This document shows, piece after piece, positions 50,891-57,455 of a stretch of DNA of 57,455 nucleotides. Position numbers and translations under genes: made by a program. The stretch is from Synergistaceae bacterium (GTDB taxonomy: Bacteria; Synergistota; Synergistia; Synergistales; Aminobacteriaceae), in the NCBI GenBank assembly GCA_031267575.1, contig JAIRYN010000009.1, forward strand, positions 1 to 57,455, written 5' to 3'. The notes beneath the pieces were generated by a model. The model was not told the origin of the DNA and made no database searches. It saw only the letters and a program-made list of their open reading frames with translations. The first letter of the stretch is position 1; the number at the start of each line of letters is the position of its first letter.

Positions 50891-51697
50891 TCAAATGTAG
50901 GGAACTGTAGAGGGCTTCGGCTTGCCACCCAGGGAGTGGAGCAACTTCACGCCCACGTCGCGGGCCGTAAGAATAGCCTGCCGCACGGCTCCGGAATCCC
51001 CGCTCACCATGATGAAGGATTCGTTGGTATAGCAAGTGCCTTTCTGCGGCGAGCAGTAGCTGAACGCCTCAACCTCGGCCGCCTTAAGCGCCGTATCGCT
51101 GATGACAACGCCAATGCCGGCGGGCGCGCCCAGAATGAGCCCAAACGCGCGTCCCACGGGAGCGCCCAGGGCTTTATTGAGGCAGTAGCTCGCGCGGGCC
51201 GTGTACTGAAGCTCCAGATACCCAACTTCGTTGCCCCACACGTCGCCGAAGTACTTCGGGGTTTCTTTGAGGGCGACCTCGATGGCGCGTTTAGCGTCAG
51301 ATACGTCCTCCGCGCCGAAGATAATGAGGGCTCCATGTCCGGCGCCGCCCTCGGTATCGCGGCACATTTCGGCGGAAATGATCTCGGTGTTCGTCGCTTT
51401 GATAGCTTCGTCGCAGGCCATGAGCTGGGGGCCAGCGCCGACGCGGTCGGAAATGATCCCTATTGAGCGATATTTATTGTCTATGCCCATCAATTCATGC
51501 AGACGCCCTTCGACATTCGCAATGACGAGTCCGATGGTATGTCCCATAGCCGTCCCGATGAACTCAGTGCAACTCGCGGGGACGCAACTTGGCTCAACAC
51601 GACACTCTTCCACGACCGGCTTGCTCGTCTCGGCGGGAGTCTCCGCGAACCGCTTCATAACTTCATCCATTACTTTTTTGACTGTTTCTTGCTCCAT
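50891..51697 (-). CDS. pduB: Tandem BMC shell protein PduB
   Basis: The 268-residue trimeric shell protein matches PduB: FIGTAMGHTIGLVIANVEGRLHELMG, YRSIGIISDRVGAGPQLMACDEAIKATNTEI, RDTEGGAGHGALIIFGAEDVSDAKRAIEVALKE, VGYLELQYTARASYCLNKA, GDSGAVRQAILTARDVG. The N-terminal helix (ETVKKVMDEVMKRFAE) is the kind that links PduB to the encapsulated core. It precedes pduC. Confidence 0.97.
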   Translation of the reverse strand: MEQETVKKVMDEVMKRFAETPAETSKPVVEECRVEPSCVPASCTEFIGTAMGHTIGLVIANVEGRLHELMGIDNKYRSIGIISDRVGAGPQLMACDEAIKATNTEIISAEMCRDTEGGAGHGALIIFGAEDVSDAKRAIEVALKETPKYFGDVWGNEVGYLELQYTARASYCLNKALGAPVGRAFGLILGAPAGIGVVISDTALKAAEVEAFSYCSPQKGTCYTNESFIMVSGDSGAVRQAILTARDVGVKLLHSLGGKPKPSTVPYI

Positions 51698-51774
51698 CTC
51701 GACGCCTCCTCTGTTATAGCGCTTTGATAAAATAACAGTTGAACCATTAAGCCATTAAGCACTCTAAGCTCATA
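51698..51774 (-). promoter_or_regulatory. pduB upstream region
   Basis: GGAGGCG provides the ribosome site 6 bases before the ATG. The remaining bases are AT-rich with no clear promoter before the repeat array. Confidence 0.4.
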
Positions 51775-51925
51775 AAAGGACTGCTTTTCACTATCCTATA
51801 CTTTAGGCGTTTTACTTTGATTCACAAAGAACTGCTTTGCACTATCCTAACTTTAGGCGTTTTACTTTGATTCACAAAGGACTGCTTTTCACTATCCTAA
51901 CTTTAGGCGTTTTACTTTAATTCAC
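51775..51925. repeat. 50-bp tandem repeat array, 3 units, between pduA and pduB
   Basis: Three copies (51, 50 and 50 bp) run head to tail; each contains AAAG(G/A)ACTGCTTT, CACTATCCTA and ACTTTAGGCGTTTTACTTTG. The last part is related to the 71-bp units at 13129-13535 (minus-strand ACTTTAGGCCTTTTATCTGA). No open frame or hairpin explains it. Confidence 0.93.
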
Positions 51926-51930
51926 TGTAG

Positions 51931-52209
51931 CTATCCGATTTTGGGAAGGATTTTTTCCGTGTCCGAATGTGGACGCGGAATAACGTGTACGGACACGATT
52001 TCCCCCACCTTTTTCGCGGCCGCCGCTCCGGCGTCTGTCGCGGCTTTCACCGCTCCCACGTCTCCACGCACCATGACCGTCACATAGCCGGACCCTATTT
52101 TCTCGTAACCGATTAGACCCACATTGGCGGCTTTGACCATCGCGTCCGCCGCTTCGATCGCGCCGACAAGCCCTTTTGTCTCTATTAAACCCAGAGCTTC
52201 ACCGTTCAT
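51931..52209 (-). CDS. pduA: Hexameric BMC shell protein PduA/EutM type
   Basis: The 92-residue protein is a canonical [56 protein letters not shown] and [16 protein letters not shown]. It tiles shell facets and lines the metabolite pore. I start at ATG 52209, behind AGGAGGTGCG, not at 52221. It overlaps the end of pduV by 11 bp. Confidence 0.97.
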   Translation of the reverse strand: MNGEALGLIETKGLVGAIEAADAMVKAANVGLIGYEKIGSGYVTVMVRGDVGAVKAATDAGAAAAKKVGEIVSVHVIPRPHSDTEKILPKIG

Positions 52210-52816
52210 TTCCAAACGCACCTCCTAGAATATGATCAATTTTTTCACGCAACTCCGGTATCCCTTCTTCCGTTAGCGACGAGCAGAACATCACCTCCTT
52301 TGCTCCCGCCACTTCCAGGGCTCTTTTTGAACGCGCTTTCATGTCTTCCGTAGCCAGATCTATCTTCGTCACGACCCCCAGTACTTTGCCACGAATGGCG
52401 GTGTTAAATTTCGGCGGATAGCGGGGTGTCTGCGTCGGGTCGGCTAAAAAAAGCACGAGCCCGGCCTTGTTCGCGTTTTGCAAGAGCGACCTGTAAAGGT
52501 ACAAGTGGTTCAGCAGTTCTCCTGGTGTGTCGATGAAATAGCTTCCGTGTACGACCATCTGCGTTTTCCGCACGTCGTCAATGTAACCAAGGGCTTTAAG
52601 AAGCGTGGATTTTCCGGCCCGTGTGGGTCCCGCTACCATGAGCTTACGATTAGCGGAAAGGTAGCCATAATGTAAACATTCAAGCTCAGGAGGGCGGAGC
52701 TCGTTTGGCTGCTTCGCGGTCTCCACTGGTTCCACCGAAACCCCTTCTTGAGGAAGATGAACGTGTAACCTCTCTTCTTCTAACCTCTCTTCTTCTTTTA
52801 ACCTCTCTTCTTCCAT
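52199..52816 (-). CDS. pduV: PduV/EutP-type GTPase
   Basis: Walker A is [16 protein letters not shown], then [22 protein letters not shown] (switch II DTPG), [10 protein letters not shown] for the NKxD-like guanine motif, and CSSLTEEGI (SxL). This is the Ras-like family in ethanolamine and propanediol operons, implicated in microcompartment positioning. The N terminus is a repeated [11 protein letters not shown] helix from 12-15 bp duplications. It follows pduU by 8 bp. Confidence 0.93.
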   Translation of the reverse strand: MEEERLKEEERLEEERLHVHLPQEGVSVEPVETAKQPNELRPPELECLHYGYLSANRKLMVAGPTRAGKSTLLKALGYIDDVRKTQMVVHGSYFIDTPGELLNHLYLYRSLLQNANKAGLVLFLADPTQTPRYPPKFNTAIRGKVLGVVTKIDLATEDMKARSKRALEVAGAKEVMFCSSLTEEGIPELREKIDHILGGAFGNER

Positions 52817-52824
52817 GTCTCTTG

Positions 52825-53190
52825 TTAGCTCCTCGTAATGTTCGATGGAGCGAAGCCCAAAGTCTCTGTCAAGGCGTGCATGGCGTTAACGAGAGCGGAT
52901 TCGACAGCGGAGACCTCGCCACTGAAGACAAGTCCTCCCGTGAAGCGGTCGACAAATTCTATTCTGATGTTGGATGATTTCGAGGCCGTATCCGCCGCGA
53001 TGATAGCACCCTCGCCTGGTGTTATTGTCATGATTCCCACCGCGCCCTTGTTATCGACGCCGATCCGTTCGCAGATGTCCCTATTGGGATTTGCGATAAT
53101 ATGGGCGATTGTCACTTGTTTACCGGGGACAAATTCCTGAATGATTCTAGTTTTTTCGGCTCGTGAAGAACGAGAAAAATCTTCCGCCAC
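52825..53190 (-). CDS. pduU: Permuted BMC shell protein PduU/EutS
   Basis: The 121-residue protein matches PduU/EutS: RIIQEFVPGKQVTIAHIIANPN (the beta-barrel-forming N terminus), VGIMTITPGEGAIIAADTASKSS, FVDRFTGGLVFSGEVSAVESALVNAM and GFAPSNITRS. It is a circularly permuted hexamer with a capped pore. It begins with GTG behind GAGGAGG and is the first gene of the operon. Confidence 0.96.
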   Translation of the reverse strand: MAEDFSRSSRAEKTRIIQEFVPGKQVTIAHIIANPNRDICERIGVDNKGAVGIMTITPGEGAIIAADTASKSSNIRIEFVDRFTGGLVFSGEVSAVESALVNAMHALTETLGFAPSNITRS

Positions 53191-53515
53191 GCGCTTTCCC
53201 TCCTCGTAAAAATGCAGAGGCGCCGCAAGTCAGACGCAGAGCTAACTTTAAATAAATGTGAAAATGTGATGTGATTTACTATTTTCATTTCTATGTTTTC
53301 ATTTCTATCATGTCATAAAAACGCGTTTTTCGTGTGACAGTTTCTTGCTGATTTCATGTCATAAAGATTTGCTAAATTAAAACACGTATCGGTATTAATT
53401 CGGAGCAAAAAAAACTTAGATTGAATATATGGGAATTTTTAAGGCTAAAATTACGGTTAAATAGAACGCAAAAAAATATCCAATATAATTTTATTGTCTT
53501 AAATGTGTCTTAAAT
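53191..53515 (-). promoter_or_regulatory. Upstream control region of the Pdu operon
   Basis: On the plus text, the 12-bp word TCATGTCATAAA occurs at 53308-53319 and 53354-53365, 46 bp apart, and the palindrome AAAAACGCGTTTTT lies at 53317-53330. ATAGAAATGAAAA-type words are repeated near 53290. This looks like operator DNA in front of the first gene. No regulator gene of the PocR type is present in the window. Confidence 0.5.
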
Positions 53516-54133
53516 GAAGTTTTTCGCTCGGCAATCCAAAAGAACCCCTAGGAGTAAAATCTCCCAGAGGTTTTTCGCGTGTAAGAACCTATTGCCGCCG
53601 GAACTTGTAATGCGGCAACGCGCGTTCACCTATGCCGCTAAACTCAATACGATCTGCGCAATGCCTCAATCTCCGCTATGGATAAGCCGTAAATTGGGCA
53701 ATCAAGGCGGGGTTCATTCCATCGGCTAGTCTCGAACGCGCTGTTTCTCGCAGGCACCGTCACGGGCTATGGCACACCGGTGTTATTTTGGAAAGAACAC
53801 GTGAACCTCAGCCCAACTTTGCAGAGGTCCTCCGATATTTTGCAAAGCCGCGCGTTACCCCTCAAAGCCCCCTAAATTTTAAGATGGCGCGCGAAGAGCG
53901 CTTATCATGACGTAGCGCGCATATTGGTCGCTGCGGAATTAGAGCGTTTAAATTCTACTCATGATGACAGGTCCTTCCCCAAAATTTCCTTGAGCAGTGC
54001 AGGATGACATGGATTTTTAGAGAGCATCTTGCGGATTTTAACCTTTATGATGCTGTTGACGTGTTGAAGAAAATAAAGTAAAATCTTCTAAGTTGTAATA
54101 AGTGGAGTTTTAAAAATAAAAAATCACGAGTTT
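53516..54133. other. Degenerate stretch before tRNA-Leu
   Basis: No gene is supported. A 71-codon frame (53514-53729) lacks similarity and a ribosome site. The plus frame around 53730-53900 is open for about 60 codons but without a family match, so this is likely a decayed gene. Confidence 0.4.
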
Positions 54134-54220
54134 GCGGGGATGGCGGAATTGGTAGACGCGCAAGACTAAGGATCTTGTGGCTTAAAAGCTGTGGGAGTTC
54201 GATTCTCCCTCTCCGCACCA
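54134..54220 (+). tRNA. tRNA-Leu (anticodon AAG)
   Basis: The cloverleaf closes: acceptor GCGGGGA pairs with TCTCCGC (one G-T), D arm GGCGGAATTGGTAGACG, anticodon stem CAAGA/TCTTG with loop CTAAGGA (anticodon AAG), a long variable arm as in class II tRNAs, T loop GTTCGATTC and encoded CCA. Anticodon AAG reads CTT codons. It flanks an integrase remnant, a common attachment site position. Confidence 0.95.
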
Positions 54221-54366
54221 AGAACAAAAATAACAGGAAACAATCTTGCACAAAAAGGCAGTCAGTAAGCGGATTTTTAGGCTATTTCCTTGCACAATAA
54301 AACACAGCACAATAAAACATAACAAAATATAATACTATCCGGGACATAACCGGACAGAAAAACGGG

Positions 54367-54875
54367 TTGGTGCTTGTGGAGGAGGGGTATGCTGTAGCGC
54401 TGACGGAGATGGAAGTGCGAAAGGCCAAGGGGCGAGAAAAGCCGTACCAACTTGGGGATGGTAACGGGCTTCATTTGGAAGTTCTCCCGTGGAAGTTCTC
54501 CCGACTGGCGGCAAGTATTAGCACTTGCGGTATTGGATATAAGGTCGGGAACACAAAACAAGCCTCGGCGTGTATCCCGAAGTTGGGCTGAAAGAGGTCC
54601 GGGAGAAGCGCGACGCTTTCAAGGAAAACCTGGCGGGGGGAATCGATCCAAAGGCCAAGAAACCCGATCTTCCCACCTTCGGGGCAGTAGCTTGGGAATG
54701 GCACAGTCGAAACATAGCGCCGTCAAAGTCTCCCCAATATGCTTGTAAAACTCTCTCGCGGCTTGAAAAATTCTTATTCCTGCACATTGGAGACAGACCG
54801 ATACAGGAGATCGTAGCGGTAGTCAATCTCAGAAAAAATCTCGAAGAGCGGCGAATCATCCTTTCCCATCATTAG
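54367..54875 (+). pseudogene. P4-type tyrosine integrase, N-terminal remnant
   Basis: Segments of the integrase arm-binding domain (DUF4102) follow each other: ALTEMEVRKAKGREKPYQLGD, GNGLHLEVLP, then in another frame LGVYPEVGLKEVREKRDAF, GGIDPKAKK and TFGAVAWEWHSRNIAP. An exact 14-bp duplication (54476-54503) shifts the frame; even without it, TAG and TAA occur in the stretch that should read GGKYWxLRYRx. The catalytic domain is absent. It lies 146 bp after tRNA-Leu, so it probably belongs to a dead genomic island. Confidence 0.85.
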
Positions 54876-55037
54876 CTCATTAGCGGCATCATTAGCGGCA
54901 TCATTAGCGGATGGATTATCTTATATCTTATATCGCTTTTTCTTCCTGCCAGCGTCCATATTAAAATTGCTGGGGTAGTCAGCCTTTTCATTTTAGCCTC
55001 CAGCGCTCCTCAAGGATTGTAACCTTCTCTAGCAATC
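54876..55037. other. Short gene-free stretch with small duplications
   Basis: The 12-bp word TTAGCGGCATCA occurs twice in tandem (about 54890). I see no gene or structured RNA. Confidence 0.6.
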
Positions 55038-55239
55038 CTAAAAACGGTGATCAACACCGGCTCTTTTCATGATTGCGTTAGCCGTGTGCCTCGATTTGAT
55101 TACCCCATCCACCATCCACCGTTATCGAGAGTCCCGTGATAGGGCTGTACCAAATGTCATGATCCCCTCTGCCGTGCCGCTGGAAATAACACCCGTTTTC
55201 GGCCAGTTTCTCACGGACTCTCGTCTCATACTCTGCCAT
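55038..55239 (-). pseudogene. hicA: HicA-family toxin, frameshifted by a 7-bp duplication
   Basis: From ATG 55239 the frame reads ENGCYFQRHGRGDHDIWYSP, a HicA-type motif with the GxH-equivalent region, through TVDGG and then a premature TAA. In the next frame DGVIKSRHTANAIMKRAGV gives the proper C terminus. The two are joined by an exact 7-bp tandem duplication (CCATCCA twice, 55105-55118). Removing one copy restores a 64-residue protein. It overlaps the antitoxin stop (TGATG). Confidence 0.85.
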
Positions 55240-55476
55240 CAGGCAACCACCACCTGACGAGCCATGCTGAAGTCCAAGGAAACGCCTTCGTGCCGCTTCT
55301 CCTCAATCTCCAGCAGCAATCTCCAGCAGCTCAGCCGCCGCCACTCTGACGCGCTCGATCAACGCATCCACAGAGCCGGACTCCAAGACAAGGCCCGGCA
55401 AATCATCGCTTGTGGCAATCCATACCAGCGCTTTTTCGTCCCATGCGACTTGAATCTTGTACCCTATTCTGTCCAT
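55239..55476 (-). pseudogene. hicB: DUF1902/HicB-like antitoxin, frameshifted by a 13-bp duplication
   Basis: ATG 55476 begins IGYKIQVAWDEKALVWIATS, then DDLPGLVLESGSVDALIERV, the DUF1902 antitoxin pattern. It is cut at residue 57 by a stop because AATCTCCAGCAGC is duplicated (55305-55330). Without the extra copy the frame continues ELLEIEEKRHEGVSLDFSMA and ends as a 74-residue protein whose stop overlaps hicA. Confidence 0.85.
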
Positions 55477-55540
55477 TTTGGGTTAGCTCTTTTGGGTTAG
55501 CTCCTTTTTGCCTTGGCCAGGATTGCGGCATTCTCGGCGG

Positions 55541-55741
55541 CTAGACTTTTGTTTTTTCTAATTCTGCTGCTGCTGACATTAAAACGCCCTTCCGCTCCTC
55601 AATGTACTGTCTGACGTAAGCTCTTATTACGTCAATCGCGTTTTTCCTTTCCAGGGCGATGATGGAAGTAAATAAGGCCCATTCTTTCTCATCAATCCGA
55701 AACGTAAATCGAACGTCACTCGCTTTTTCGCTTTTTGCCAT
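55541..55741 (-). CDS. Ribbon-helix-helix (CopG-like) DNA-binding protein
   Basis: The 66-residue protein contains VRFTFRIDEKEWALFTSIIALERKNAIDVIRAYVRQYIEE, matching the strand-helix-helix layout of Arc/CopG proteins. Such small proteins are antitoxins or plasmid/island regulators that bind operators as dimers. A large inverted repeat directly upstream (55769-55849) fits self-regulation. No partner toxin gene is visible beside it. AGGAGGTGAT is the ribosome site. Confidence 0.75.
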   Translation of the reverse strand: MAKSEKASDVRFTFRIDEKEWALFTSIIALERKNAIDVIRAYVRQYIEERKGVLMSAAAELEKTKV

Positions 55742-55768
55742 TTAAATATCACCTCCTTTTACATTATG

Positions 55769-55849
55769 CACCTTGACGTATAACGCGTCAAAGTAAAGAT
55801 AGGATTTATGGCCTATATACTACACTTTGACGCTTTACGCGCCAAGGTG
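55769..55849. promoter_or_regulatory. Large imperfect inverted repeat upstream of RHH gene
   Basis: The 26-base arms CACCTTGACG... (55769) and its inverted partner ending GCCAAGGTG (55849) agree at 22 of 26 positions. Each arm contains GCGTCAAAGT. It is a likely operator for the RHH protein. Confidence 0.7.
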
Positions 55850-56101
55850 TAACTATGTCCATCAAGTCAGGAATCAAGCACCAAGCACCTTGACAACCAG
55901 AGGGTAGGCACGAACCAGGGAATCGGGCCAGCGGGAGAAGGGGTCGAACGGTGAACACAAGAAACCCATAGGAAACGGCCAGCCAGAACAGCGGCGATGA
56001 AACTCAAGGACTCGCTAACCAGAAACCCTCTCAACGATGGGATTGGAAAACGCAGAGTGACGGGCGGAGAACATCCCGCCCGGTAATGCAGGAGCAGCGA
56101 G
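55850..56101. other. Gene-free stretch with a GC-rich hairpin
   Basis: No reading frame is convincing. CGGGCG...CGCCCG near 56059-56083 could form a hairpin, and AAGGAGGTAACG at 56124 resembles a ribosome site facing the plus strand without a gene. Confidence 0.4.
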
Positions 56102-56711
56102 TCACAACTCCCTAAAAAAATTTAAGGAGGTAACGAAATGCACATTGAAATAGAGCGAAATAGAGTACAATAACGTGACTGTCGGAGAGTTTTTTCGTAC
56201 ATAAGAGCACAATGCAAGACGAAGGGAATAGAAAACAGTCTCTCTGACCGGGACGAATTTGAAAACCCGTCGTGCCCAGTAAACATCAGCTACGACTCGA
56301 AGGGCGGTATTTTTCTTGTCGATCCGCTCTTGCCGTCCGGTCTCCCACCCCACATACTCGCGTTGCCCGCGCTTGTACATCGCTTTTTCCAGCGTTAGGG
56401 TCGGGTTCGTTTCAGAAGCCGCGGTCTTTTCGGTCTCTTTTCCTTTGATCTTTTCGCCTGATCTTTTCGCCGGTTTTTCGCCCTTTCTCGTCAAACTCGC
56501 TGATTTTCAGGGTTTCGTCCAGAGCTTTAGCGCTTTCGGCAATTTCCTTCTGTTCGATATAGACGCGTTCCAGGTCTTTGCACACCTGGCCTGAGCGATG
56601 CTCGATTCGTATTCTTCTCTTAGAGCTCGTCACAAAATAACTTCTAGAGCTCGTCACAAAATAACTTCCGCTTTCAACGCTAAATATTACTCTTCTAAAA
56701 ATGTCTCGCAC
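56102..56711 (-). pseudogene. Unknown gene broken by a 13-bp duplication
   Basis: Two minus frames are parts of one gene: LERVYIEQKEIAESAKALDE and ISEFDEKGRKTGEKI in the first, KETEKTAASETNPTLTLEKA and GWETGRQERIDKKNTALRVV in the second. They are offset by an exact duplication of TGATCTTTTCGCC (56446-56471); removing it gives a single 198-residue frame. A 24-bp in-frame duplication lies near the start (SYFVTSSR SYFVTSSK). The family is not recognised; charge-rich composition and the island setting suggest a phage or conjugative gene. Confidence 0.7.
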
Positions 56712-57054
56712 TCAAATGAGCTATTCCTAATCAATTATTCTTGCGTACAGTAGGTTTTGCTAAGTTGATTGGTGATAGCCAAAATAAGGTCAAAATAAGG
56801 TTAATAAGATCAGAAAGATCAGAATATTATCGTAAAACATAGCCACCAGCCACCGCTTCAAGCGCTGGCTTGAAATTGCGCTCCTATAAGGGGCTTAAAA
56901 CATCAAATCATTAGAAAAGCCTCTCGCCCTCGAATAAGCGAAACATAGGACTCAACTTATTCCGCTTTTTCTGTTTTGCCTAGCATATCTGAGGACTTAA
57001 TCTGGAGTCTGGGAATTTTGTTACTTCACGGATCGCTTCCGCTCTATTTAGTTT
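56712..57054. other. Gene-free stretch
   Basis: I see no supported gene. It holds small direct repeats (CAAAATAAGG twice near 56785) and CCTCTATAA-type fragments typical of decayed IS ends. Confidence 0.4.
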
Positions 57055-57071
57055 CCCCGGCATAGCCGGGG
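57055..57071. terminator. CCCCGGC hairpin, same as in uvrB tail
   Basis: CCCCGGC, ATA, GCCGGGG form a 7-bp stem. It would lie downstream of the partial minus-strand gene at 57272. The same core is inside uvrB at 21666-21684. Confidence 0.6.
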
Positions 57072-57271
57072 GATTTAATATATACTATTTAATATACTAT
57101 CGAGTTAAAATCTATGGCGTCTTCGAAACAGTGAAACCCTCCCCAAAGCTGAGCTTCGCCCTTGAGCTTGAACGTAGTATATACCTTTTCCCTGCACTTT
57201 CCATGTCCATTCTATTTGACGCTTACGGGACTTTAGGTTATAAGGCTCTAAAGACTACGACGCCATCATCG

Positions 57272-57455
57272 CTATTGCGTAAGCAAGCTAAGCCCCTTAA
57301 CATAGACGACTTTAACTTCTTTTTTAACTTCTTTTAACGTAACGGTGGTTGTTAAGGTTAAGGATTCTTCACTCAGCTTCAGAACAGAATCCCCATATAT
57401 CCTCTCCTCGTCATTGTCGTCCCACTTATTCATCCCATAATCCGCGGCATTGTTT
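57272..57455 (-). CDS. C-terminal part of an unknown gene entering from the right edge
   Basis: The minus frame is open from the window edge to TAG at 57272-57274 and reads NAADYGMNKWDDNDEERIYG, then KLSEESLTLTTTVTLKEVKK. It has no recognisable family. A 15-bp in-frame duplication gives KEVKKEVK. It is annotated only because the frame runs off the window. Confidence 0.4.
   Translation of the reverse strand, partial: NNAADYGMNKWDDNDEERIYGDSVLKLSEESLTLTTTVTLKEVKKEVKVVYVKGLSLLTQ

Noticed and set aside
53191-53420. Cobalamin riboswitch before the Pdu operon
   Set aside because: I could not find the conserved B12-box text in this leader or before nikK.
55069-55257. 62-codon plus ORF across the HicA region
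   Set aside because: The minus strand carries recognisable HicA and DUF1902 sequence with coupled starts; the plus frame is accidental.
57131-57337. 68-codon plus-strand ORF near the right edge
   Set aside because: It overlaps a better minus-strand frame running off the window and has no family match.

Overview
The window looks like one chromosomal contig of an anaerobic, gut-type bacterium with accessory DNA at both ends. I infer Synergistota-like or a similar amino-acid- and diol-fermenting anaerobe. The grounds are poly-gamma-glutamate genes of the pgsW/B/C type, a complete adenosylcobalamin-dependent diol dehydratase microcompartment, a NikKLMQO-type metal transporter, an SSS symporter and many decayed IS605/IS607 remnants. 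The taxonomic call is soft because no rRNA is present.

Layout. 1-6.3 kb: a plus-strand surface glycan cluster (GT2 glycosyltransferase cut by the window edge, pyruvyltransferase, radical SAM protein, NodB-like protein, flippase, DUF4422 protein) ending in a stub resembling the start of a UDP-galactopyranose mutase gene. 6.6-9.5 kb: minus-strand genes for a recombinase-tail protein, HU, and a zinc-ribbon/SHOCT/PASTA-like membrane protein. 9.6-11.5 kb: a promoter, a 33-codon reading frame rich in Phe/Tyr/Trp, a terminator and an SSS symporter, which together look like an attenuator. 11.6-15.6 kb: a nickel (or cobalt) ECF transporter, nikKLMQO, interrupted by a 71-bp tandem repeat array. 15.7-27.1 kb: housekeeping genes (yqeY, rpsU, HIT protein, thioredoxin-like protein, uvrC, uvrB, rpsA, ispH, miaA, cysS). 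27.2-28.4 kb: an IS607-type element with intact tnpA and a ruined tnpB. 28.8-32.6 kb: pgsW-pgsB-pgsC, with a HicB-like segment fused to PgsW and a dead tnpB between pgsB and pgsC. 32.7-34.3 kb: a DUF2848 protein and a nitrilase-family amidase.

34.5-53.2 kb, minus strand: a long Pdu-type microcompartment operon, transcribed pduU-pduV-pduA-pduB-pduC-pduD-pduE-pduG-pduH-(BMC with Ser-rich repeat tail)-eutJ-(PduM-like)-(BMC)-pduN-pduO-pduP-pduS-pduT-pduL-fucO-gldA. Shell proteins (PduA, B, U, T, N and two more BMC proteins) would enclose the dehydratase PduCDE, its reactivase PduGH, the aldehyde dehydrogenase PduP, the phosphotransacylase PduL and cofactor recycling (PduO, PduS). FucO and GldA could make 1,2-propanediol or dispose of alcohols at the end of the pathway. 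The nickel/cobalt importer may support this B12-dependent pathway.

53.2-57.5 kb: an operator-like leader, a degenerate stretch, a tRNA-Leu, and a decayed island containing a P4-type integrase pseudogene, a DUF1902/HicA toxin-antitoxin pair in which both genes are frameshifted, a ribbon-helix-helix protein and a broken unknown gene.

A theme across the whole window is exact short tandem duplication (7-24 bp). In live genes the duplicated unit is a multiple of three and adds residues. In the dead genes of the accessory regions it is 7, 13 or 14 bp and breaks the frame.
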